Shown here: positions 6,865 to 12,425 of the stretch, piece after piece
Position numbering within the stretch: the first letter of the stretch is position 1
Layout of the letters: each line of letters opens with the position of its first letter
Assembly: GCA_026991065.1 (NCBI GenBank)
Contig: JALXCG010000708.1
Coordinates: 1 to 12,425, forward strand
Direction of reading: 5' to 3'
Length of the DNA: 12,425 nt
DNA from: JALXCG01 sp026991065 [NCBI: Gemmatimonadota bacterium]
GTDB taxonomy: Bacteria > GCA-2686955
Translations under genes and position numbers: made by a program
The notes under the pieces: model-generated
What the model was told of the DNA's origin: nothing
Database searches by the model: none
What the model saw: the letters and a program-made list of their open reading frames with translations, nothing else

Positions 6865-8168
6865 GCCCGACCGCAAACCTGCAAACCGACAACACTTCCG
6901 CTTCGAGCGCGCCGGCCGACGCAGCGTCGATCCGGGTAGCCTATCCCATCAACATGCTGCCGTGGCCGATCGACACACCGATTCACGGCATCGGCCGATA
7001 CATGTTCGAACTGGCGAAGGCCCTGGTGCGCTTCGGGCCGGAACTGGGGATTCAGTTCACCGCCTACCAGGATCCCAGTGTCTCCGCCGGCCCCTTCGAA
7101 GCGCTGCCCCTGCGGCGCTTCCCCGCATTGCGGGACCAGGTGGGAATCAACATCGGTGCCGCGACACGAGCCGCCGGCGACGCCTGGAAAGTGAAGCTGG
7201 CCCGTGGCGACAACGAACTCCCCGGGCTCCTTGAACGCACCGCCAGCGCACTCCGCGACCGACGCCGCTCCTGGTTTCTGGCCAAAGAGAACATTTCGCT
7301 GATCCACTATGGATTCCACCTCGGCAATCCGGTCTATCCACGGTCGGTCCCGCTGGTTGCCACGGTTCATGACCTGGTGCCGCAGCTCTATCCGGAGACC
7401 GCCAAGGCCGAAGTCGTTTTTGGCTGGCGACAGTTCCTTCGCGCGGTCCCCCGCATCACTCACTTCATCGCCGTGAGCGAGGCCACCGCCGATGATCTGG
7501 TGCGACATGTGGGCGTCCCCAGGGAGCGGGTCAGCGTCACCGTGGAGGGCGTGGATGCAGCCTATGTTCCACCGCGGGACCGCGACGCCGCGCTGGATCT
7601 GCTGGCGAAGCGCTATGGCATCACGCCCCCCTTTATCCTGCATGTGAGTACACTTGAGCCGCGCAAGAATGAAGTAACCGTCGTGCGCGCGCTGACCGCT
7701 CTTCCGAAAGAGGTCAAGCTGGTCCTGGCGGGCAAGCCGGGGTGGCGCAATGAAGCGCTGTTCCGCACCATCGATGAATTGAATCTGGGCGACCGGGTGC
7801 TCCTGCCGGGATTCGTGCCCGACGAGGATCTGCCCCACTTCTACGGCTGCGCGAGTGTCTTTGTCTATCCTTCGCTCTACGAGGGATTCGGCCTGCCACT
7901 GCTTGAGTCGATGGCCTGCGGCACCCCGGTTCTTTCCTCCAACAGCGGCAGTCTGCCGGAAGTTTGCGGAGACGCCGCCCTGCTGCTCCCCCCCACCGAC
8001 GTCGGCGAGTGGGCACAGGCACTGCAACAGATCCTGACCGACACCGCATTGCGCGCCAGGCTGATTCAGCGCGGGCATGAACGAGTCAAGCAGTATACCT
8101 GGCGCCGCGCGGCGGAGCAGACGATCCAGATCTATCGCGAGGTGGTCGCCGCGCATCGTCCCCGGTAA
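6861..8168 (+). CDS. GT4-family glycosyltransferase, mannosyltransferase-like
   Basis: This 435-residue enzyme of the GT-B fold is closest in appearance to bacterial GT4 mannosyltransferases. The acceptor domain has HGIGRYMFELAKAL (the glycine loop), then VATVHDLVPQLYPE and FIAVSEATADDL, a common trio in this subgroup. The donor domain starts at FILHVSTLEPRKNE and contains VLAGKPGW, LPGFVPDEDL and YPSLYEGFGLPLLESMACG, with the EX7E glutamates at 341 and 349. The first ~22 residues are Ser/Ala/Thr-rich and unlikely to be folded; the ATG is nevertheless supported by GGTGGA just upstream and by the ATGA overlap with the preceding gene. A segment around residues 90-140 is longer than in compact relatives. 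It is the last gene of the tight operon and presumably adds a sugar to the same glycoconjugate as the other glycosyltransferase. Donor and acceptor are unknown. Confidence 0.92.
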   Translation: MSPTANLQTDNTSASSAPADAASIRVAYPINMLPWPIDTPIHGIGRYMFELAKALVRFGPELGIQFTAYQDPSVSAGPFEALPLRRFPALRDQVGINIGAATRAAGDAWKVKLARGDNELPGLLERTASALRDRRRSWFLAKENISLIHYGFHLGNPVYPRSVPLVATVHDLVPQLYPETAKAEVVFGWRQFLRAVPRITHFIAVSEATADDLVRHVGVPRERVSVTVEGVDAAYVPPRDRDAALDLLAKRYGITPPFILHVSTLEPRKNEVTVVRALTALPKEVKLVLAGKPGWRNEALFRTIDELNLGDRVLLPGFVPDEDLPHFYGCASVFVYPSLYEGFGLPLLESMACGTPVLSSNSGSLPEVCGDAALLLPPTDVGEWAQALQQILTDTALRARLIQRGHERVKQYTWRRAAEQTIQIYREVVAAHRPR

Positions 8169-8221
8169 CCGCCACTCCGCCGTTGCCGGCGCGGAGATTC
8201 AACCGCTGCGTTCCGGGTGCC

Positions 8222-8260
8222 GATGTTCCGAAGTGTGGGGTCTCCGGGTAGCTGAACATC
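8222..8260. repeat. 7+7 base inverted repeat between operon and chemoreceptor gene
   Basis: GATGTTC (8222-8228) is repeated inverted as GAACATC (8254-8260), with 25 bases between the arms. It lies in the only intergenic stretch (8169-8306) before the chemoreceptor gene. It could be a split regulatory site, but arms this short can arise by chance. There is no T-tract, so it does not look like an intrinsic terminator. Confidence 0.2.
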
Positions 8261-8306
8261 ATCAGCAGCGAAGCCCGGTGCGGCCCGGACCATCGAGAGG
8301 AACCTG

Positions 8307-10673
8307 ATGCGCGTCATCGACAACCTGCAAACCCGCGGCAAGCTGATCCTGCTCCTGGCCCTGCCGGCGCTGGTGCTGGTCGCCATTGCGTTGCGCACGA
8401 CCCAGCAGAAGCTGCGCATGGTGGAGGAGATGCGGGAGCTGACACAGCTCTCCGAGCTGGCGGCGACGCTGAGCGCCACCGTCCATGAAACGCAGAAGGA
8501 GCGCGGCGCCTCCGCGCTATACTTGGGCAGCAACGGCAGCGCCTTTGGCCGCGAGTTGGAGCAGCAGCGCCAGGCGACCGACCGGCGGGTGGAGTCGTTG
8601 CAGTCGGCGTTGGAAGAGCTGGATCGGGAGCGGTTCGGGGTGCAGTTCACCACGGCGCTGACGCAAGCGGAGACTCTGCTCCGGCAACTGGCGGCCAAGC
8701 GCCGGGGCGTTAGCACCCAAACCCTGCCGCTGGACGCCACGCTGCACTACTACACCGCCATGAACGCCGCTTTTCTGGATGCGATCGGAGAGATGAAGCG
8801 CTGCTCCCGGGACGCCGATCTGCGCGGCGCCATCACCGGCTACCTCGCCTTCCTGCAGGGCAAGGAGCGCGCCGGCATTGAGCGGGCGGTGCTCTCCAAC
8901 AGTTTCGCCGCGGGCCGGTTCGGCCCCGGCATGTTCGCCAGGTTCTGCTCCCTGGTGGCCGAGCAGAACACCTACCTGCGGGGTTTCGAGAGCGAAGCCA
9001 CGCCGGCCCAACTGGAGTTTTACCGGAGTCGACTCGCCGCCCCCGCTGTGGCCGAGGTGGAGCGGATGCGCCAGGTGGCTTTCGCCTCCGCCGGAACCGC
9101 TCCCCTGGAGGAGGATGCCCCCCACTGGTTCCAGCAGGCCACGCTGCGGATCAATCTGCTCAAAGAGATCGACGACCGGCTCGCGGCCGATCTGCGCCAG
9201 AAGGCCGCCGAACTGGCGCGCGAGGCCAGTGCCGACCTGCGCCGATTCCTGGGAATCGCAGGGTCCACGCTGGCGCTCTCTCTGCTGCTGGCGGGCGCGG
9301 TAACCCGCAGCATCGTTCGCCCCCTGGCCGACATGCGGCATCAGGCCGAGGCCGCCGCCGAGCGGCAGCGGCGGCTGGCCGAGGCGGCGGCGGAACTGGC
9401 CGCCGGAGACATCTCCGCCGAGCTTCAGGTCGAACCCCACGAGTTCCCGGCCCGGGAGAGGGAGGAGCGCCGGGACGAAATCGGCGACCTGAGCCGGGCG
9501 TTTCTGGAGAGTGCCCGCTCCGGCCAGGCTCTGGAGCGGTCACTCGCCGCCGCCACGGCGGCGATTCGCGCCGTGGTGCGGGAAACCGGCGAGTTGGTAC
9601 GCAATGCCCGGCAGGGCAACCTGGAGCATCGGGGACAGGAGAGTGATCTGAACGGCGCCTTCCGGGAGATGGTGCGCGGCATGAACCAGACAGTTGACGC
9701 CGTGACCGCGCCGATCCGGGAAGCGACCGAGGTGCTGGAACGGCTCGCCCGGCACGATCTCCGGGCCCGGGTTCGCGGCGACTACCCCGGCGACCATGCG
9801 CGCATCAAGCTGGCGCTCAACAGCGCGACGCAGCACCTCGACCAGGGCTTGAGCCAGGTAGCGGCCGGGGCCACGCGGGTCTCCAGTGCTTCGCACGAGA
9901 TCAGCACCGGCGCCCAGGCGCTGGCCAGCACCACCACAGAGCAGGCGGCCACCCTCCAGGAGATCTCCGCCACCCTGCAGGAGATGGGGACCCAGGCGAA
10001 CGAAAACGCCCGCAGCGTGGCCGAAGTCAACCAACACTCCCGCGCCGCCAGCGAGTCCGCCGAACAGGGGCGGGAGACGATGCGCCGGCTCGCCGAGGCG
10101 GTCGCGCAGATTGAGCAGTCCTCGCGGGAAACCTCCGAAATCCTGAAAGAGATCGACGGCATCGCCTTCCAAACCAACTTGCTGGCCCTCAACGCGGCGG
10201 TCGAGGCCGCCCGCGCCGGAGAGGCCGGCAAGGGCTTCGCCGTGGTGGCGGAGGAGGTTCGCAGCCTGGCGATGCGCAGCGCGGAAGCCGCCAAGTCCAC
10301 CGCCGGCCTGATCGATCGCTCTCTGCGTCACACCCAGTTGGGTGTCAGCCATACGCAGGAGGCCCTCACCCAGTTTGCGGAGATCGCCGATCAGGTCAGC
10401 CTCCTGGACAATCTGACCGGCGACATCGCCGGCGCCTCGGCGCAGCAGAGCGAGGGGATCAAGCAGATCAACATGGCCCTGGATGAGATGAACAATGCGG
10501 TGCAAGCCGCCGCCGCCAATTCGGAGCAGACCGCCAGCGCCGCCCAGACACTCGACAGCGAAGCAAACGCCATGCACCGGCTGGTGGCCTCGTTCAAGCT
10601 GAGCGCCGGGGAGCCGGGTGCTCCAATCGGCGGCGACATCGACGCGATCCTGACGCACGGCGCGACACTCTGA
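8307..10673 (+). CDS. Methyl-accepting chemotaxis protein with periplasmic NIT sensor domain
   Basis: The 788-residue membrane receptor has a first membrane helix at about 12-29, a periplasmic region to about 312, and a second membrane helix at about 314-332. The periplasmic part matches the nitrate/nitrite-sensing (NIT) family: [17 protein letters not shown] (61-77) and [20 protein letters not shown] (179-198), with conserved basic residues. Two HAMP-like segments follow (about 333-400, and about 455-520 including a [14 protein letters not shown] motif). The cytoplasmic four-helix signalling domain has the conserved hairpin tip [20 protein letters not shown] with [16 protein letters not shown] (about 617-655), which contacts CheA and CheW. 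There is no C-terminal CheR-binding pentapeptide of the NWETF type. GAGAGGA at 8295-8301 supports the ATG. No chemotaxis kinase genes are adjacent. Its ligand is inferred from the domain only, and NIT domains can bind other signals. Confidence 0.95.
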   Translation: MRVIDNLQTRGKLILLLALPALVLVAIALRTTQQKLRMVEEMRELTQLSELAATLSATVHETQKERGASALYLGSNGSAFGRELEQQRQATDRRVESLQSALEELDRERFGVQFTTALTQAETLLRQLAAKRRGVSTQTLPLDATLHYYTAMNAAFLDAIGEMKRCSRDADLRGAITGYLAFLQGKERAGIERAVLSNSFAAGRFGPGMFARFCSLVAEQNTYLRGFESEATPAQLEFYRSRLAAPAVAEVERMRQVAFASAGTAPLEEDAPHWFQQATLRINLLKEIDDRLAADLRQKAAELAREASADLRRFLGIAGSTLALSLLLAGAVTRSIVRPLADMRHQAEAAAERQRRLAEAAAELAAGDISAELQVEPHEFPAREREERRDEIGDLSRAFLESARSGQALERSLAAATAAIRAVVRETGELVRNARQGNLEHRGQESDLNGAFREMVRGMNQTVDAVTAPIREATEVLERLARHDLRARVRGDYPGDHARIKLALNSATQHLDQGLSQVAAGATRVSSASHEISTGAQALASTTTEQAATLQEISATLQEMGTQANENARSVAEVNQHSRAASESAEQGRETMRRLAEAVAQIEQSSRETSEILKEIDGIAFQTNLLALNAAVEAARAGEAGKGFAVVAEEVRSLAMRSAEAAKSTAGLIDRSLRHTQLGVSHTQEALTQFAEIADQVSLLDNLTGDIAGASAQQSEGIKQINMALDEMNNAVQAAAANSEQTASAAQTLDSEANAMHRLVASFKLSAGEPGAPIGGDIDAILTHGATL

Positions 10674-11138
10674 ACAGCTCCGCCGGCACCGCGAGAAGAC
10701 TCGAAAACGCCGTCACTCGGGCACCCCGGGGATGCGCGGGAAAGATTGCGGCCGGGTCGAATCTTGTCGTTGATGTGACCTGCTCCAGCGTCGCGGAGTC
10801 CCCGCCATGACGCCCCCCCAACGGAGCAGAATGCCGCTTCCGGGCGCCGGGATCCCGCCGAACCGGCCGCCTGAACAGTGCCGCCGCGATCGGCTCCAGA
10901 TTGCGCTTCCGCACCGGGTCGCGAGTGCCCGCGCGGTCACGGCCGGCCGCCGGAGTGGACCGAGGCGGGAAGGCGCGGCCAGGAGCCGAGAGCTTCACCG
11001 CCACGGATCCGGCGCGGTGCGCTCCGCGCGCCGCGCCGCCCGGCTCGGCGAGAGTGCCTGGCCAGCCACCCGGGTCGCGCGGCCGCGCTGGAAGTGCAAC
11101 GGCGTCCGCAAGCCGAAAACTTCGCCGCCGGGAAAAGA
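10674..11138. other. GC-rich stretch with no convincing gene
   Basis: Between the chemoreceptor and the nadA control region there are about 465 bases without a supportable gene. Overlapping open frames exist on both strands (for example + 10807-11142 and - 10713-10940), but their products are arginine- and proline-rich, lack recognisable motifs and have no good ribosome binding site, as expected of random GC-rich DNA. Short GC palindromes such as CCCCGGGG (10724-10731) and a GCGCGG/CCGCGC hairpin (11012-11029) are present without a T-tract. No tRNA or known RNA is recognised. Confidence 0.6.
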
Positions 11139-11168
11139 TTGACTCTCTGCCTGAAGCGTGCGAATGTT
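11139..11168 (+). promoter_or_regulatory. Candidate sigma-70 promoter of nadA
   Basis: TTGACT (11139-11144) matches the -35 consensus at five of six positions. A weak -10 candidate AATGTT (11163-11168) lies 18 bases downstream and matches three of six. Transcription would start near 11175, at the left edge of the palindrome, so a protein bound there would block initiation. The abrupt fall in GC here against the upstream stretch supports a control region. The assignment is by eye. Confidence 0.4.
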
Positions 11169-11176
11169 AACCTGCA

Positions 11177-11199
11177 TTTATGCTCAACCTGAGCATAAA
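11177..11199. promoter_or_regulatory. Perfect palindromic operator candidate upstream of nadA
   Basis: TTTATGCTCA (11177-11186) and its exact inverse complement TGAGCATAAA (11190-11199) are separated by ACC, giving a 10+10 base perfect dyad. It ends 20 bases before the nadA ATG and just before the ribosome binding site. Its AT-rich ends and lack of a following T-run favour a binding site for a dimeric repressor over a terminator. NAD biosynthesis genes in bacteria are commonly controlled by dedicated repressors (NadR, NiaR, NrtR, and NadQ in some proteobacteria). Which one would bind here cannot be told from this window, and no regulator gene is present. The transcript could also form a hairpin at this site. 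Confidence 0.7.
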
Positions 11200-11219
11200 C
11201 AGTCCCGCAGGAGCCTCTC

Positions 11220-12254
11220 ATGATTCCCACCACGCTTTCGACGCCGTCCGAACTCGCCTACACAGCCGCTGTGCGGCGGGCGACCGACCCCATCTATCAG
11301 AAGGTCCGGCACATCATTCCGGAGATCGAGTGGGCGGTTCACGCACCCTATATTGCCGCGATCGAGGAGCTGAAGCGCACCCGCAAGGCGCTGATTCTGG
11401 CCCACAATTACCAGACTCCGGAGATTTTTCACGGGGTCGCCGATCTGGCCGGCGATTCGCTGGGGCTGGCGCGGCAGGCGGCGGAGAGCGATGCGGAGTT
11501 GATTGTTCTCTGCGGGGTCCATTTCATGGCGGAGACGGCCAAGATTCTCTGCCCGGACAAGCGGGTGCTGATTCCCGACCCGGAAGCGGGGTGCTCGCTC
11601 GCCGATTCGATCACGGCGGCGGATGTGCGCCTGCTCAAGGAGCGCTATCCCGGTGTGCCGGTGGTTACTTATGTGAATACTTCGGCCGCGGTCAAGGCGG
11701 AGACCGATGTTTGCTGCACCTCGGCGAATGCGGTCGAGGTGGTGAACTCGCTCGGGGCGGAGCGGGTGATCTTTCTGCCGGATGAGTATCTGGGGCAGCA
11801 TGTGCAGAAACATACTTCGACCCAACTGATCCTGTGGCGGGGGCACTGCGAAGTGCATGAGCGGTTCAGCGGGGAGGAGTTGCGGGACTACCGGCGGAAT
11901 CACCCGGGGATCGAGATCGTCGCGCACCCGGAGTGCCCGCAGGATGTGCTGGCGGAGGCGGACTATGTGGGTTCGACTTCCGGGATGATCAACCATGTGG
12001 GGGAACGGAAGCCGGCCAAGGTGCTGCTGGTGACCGAGTGCTCGATGAGCGACAATGTGGCGGTGCAGCATCCCGATGTGGAGTTTGTGCGGCCCTGCAA
12101 TCTCTGCCCGCACATGAAGCTGATCACGCTGCCCAAGATTCTGCACGCGCTGGAGACGATGACCCACGAGGTAGAGGTGGATCCGCAAATCGGCGCCCGG
12201 GCGAAGAGCGCGGTGGAGCGGATGCTGGCGGTGGGGCGCGGCAAGCAGGGGTGA
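11220..12254 (+). CDS. nadA: Quinolinate synthase NadA
   Basis: NadA condenses iminoaspartate (made by NadB or aspartate dehydrogenase) with dihydroxyacetone phosphate to give quinolinate, the precursor of the NAD pyridine ring, in the cytoplasm. The 344-residue length and motifs are typical: [10 protein letters not shown] (60-69), [26 protein letters not shown] (96-110), [12 protein letters not shown] (119-130), [34 protein letters not shown] (236-239), GSTSGM and [10 protein letters not shown] (291-300). The [4Fe-4S] ligands are expected to be Cys98, Cys239 and Cys293 or Cys296; the essential TECSMSDN loop (272-279) is present. AGGAG at 11209-11213 sits six bases before the ATG. The gene appears to be transcribed alone from the upstream promoter, probably under control of the palindrome at 11177-11199. 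nadB and nadC are not in this window. Confidence 0.97.
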   Translation: MIPTTLSTPSELAYTAAVRRATDPIYQKVRHIIPEIEWAVHAPYIAAIEELKRTRKALILAHNYQTPEIFHGVADLAGDSLGLARQAAESDAELIVLCGVHFMAETAKILCPDKRVLIPDPEAGCSLADSITAADVRLLKERYPGVPVVTYVNTSAAVKAETDVCCTSANAVEVVNSLGAERVIFLPDEYLGQHVQKHTSTQLILWRGHCEVHERFSGEELRDYRRNHPGIEIVAHPECPQDVLAEADYVGSTSGMINHVGERKPAKVLLVTECSMSDNVAVQHPDVEFVRPCNLCPHMKLITLPKILHALETMTHEVEVDPQIGARAKSAVERMLAVGRGKQG

Positions 12255-12267
12255 GTCGAAGCGGTCT

Positions 12268-12425
12268 CTAGGAGCCTGTCGCGCATTGGCTTTCGAGTCC
12301 CGTGTTCGGGCCTGTTTCGAGATCAAGGCGCTGAGTCCGCAGGAAGGCTGGTTGCCTTTCAAGGACTTAGCAACGCAGAGATCGGAGCAGGGACGGATGC
12401 GGGGCGAAGTGAAGACAATGTGCGA
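12268..12425. mobile_element. Possible end or flank of a repeated/IS-associated element, partial
   Basis: Shortly after the nadA stop, the sequence changes at about TAGGAGCCTGTCGCGC. GGAGCCTGTC-type sequence is familiar from IS ends and IS-flanking repeats. The forward frame stays open from near 12255 to the window edge and reads ...FEIKALSPQEGWLPF..., a phrase that resembles short hypothetical proteins annotated next to repeats. The stretch also holds GCCTGT and TTTCGAG twice (TTTCGAG at 12291-12297 and 12315-12321). No transposase, terminal inverted repeat pair or target duplication is visible inside the window, so the call rests on recognition only. It could equally be ordinary intergenic DNA or the start of a neighbouring gene. 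Confidence 0.35.

Noticed and set aside
6756-8156. 466-residue open frame on the - strand opposite the second glycosyltransferase
   Set aside because: It is a mirror of a well-supported gene in high-GC DNA, has no family motifs, and extends into the end of the preceding gene.
9540-10658. 372-residue open frame on the - strand opposite the chemoreceptor signalling domain
   Set aside because: Antisense to highly conserved chemoreceptor sequence; glycine- and leucine-rich product without motifs.
10713-10940. 75-residue - strand open frame in the same gap
   Set aside because: Low-complexity basic product, no ribosome binding site and no recognisable relatives.
11012-11029. GCGCGG/CCGCGC hairpin as an intrinsic terminator
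   Set aside because: Only a 6-base stem, no following T-tract, and such hairpins are expected by chance at this GC content.
10807-11142. 111-residue + strand open frame in the gap before nadA
   Set aside because: Arg/Pro-rich composition, no ribosome binding site and no motif; it is one of several overlapping open frames in GC-rich spacer.
11184-12362. 392-residue open frame on the - strand opposite nadA
   Set aside because: Antisense to a clear nadA gene; no family features in the product.
1-12425. CRISPR array, tRNA, rRNA or defence system
   Set aside because: No regularly spaced repeats, tRNA-like cloverleaf or rRNA sequence was seen, and no gene resembles a known defence component.

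Overview
This is a high-GC stretch from a Gram-negative bacterium, most likely a proteobacterium. The grounds are the nitrate/nitrite-sensor type chemoreceptor, the proteobacterial-looking quinolinate synthase, dense coding and strong G/C preference at third codon positions. The species cannot be read from the sequence. All eight full-length genes and the one gene cut by the left edge lie on the + strand.

Positions 1-8168 hold seven tightly packed genes that overlap by 4-19 bases or are separated by 1-10 bases, so they look like one operon. In order they are: a DegT/DnrJ/EryC1 PLP aminotransferase (5' end cut by the window edge), a radical SAM protein with a SPASM-like cysteine-rich tail, a divergent glycoside hydrolase family 4 (GH4) type NAD-dependent protein, a GT4 glycosyltransferase, a second DegT-family aminotransferase of a different subtype, a Gfo/Idh/MocA oxidoreductase, and a second GT4 glycosyltransferase. 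This reads as the middle or end of a cluster that makes an amino sugar or aminocyclitol and attaches it to a polysaccharide, lipid or small-molecule glycoside. No polymerase, flippase or nucleotide-sugar synthase is visible, so the end product is unknown. The mix of radical SAM enzyme, GH4-like redox enzyme, Gfo/Idh/MocA enzyme and two aminotransferases is the most unusual thing in the window.

Positions 8307-10673 encode a membrane chemoreceptor with a periplasmic NIT sensor domain. It is separated from the operon by 138 bases and is probably an independent gene. Positions 10674-11219 are a GC-rich stretch with no convincing gene. Its right end carries a candidate promoter and a perfect 10+10 base palindrome immediately upstream of nadA.

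Positions 11220-12254 encode NadA (quinolinate synthase), which makes the NAD precursor quinolinate. After nadA, roughly positions 12268-12425 have the look of the end or flank of a repeated, possibly IS-associated element that continues beyond the window.
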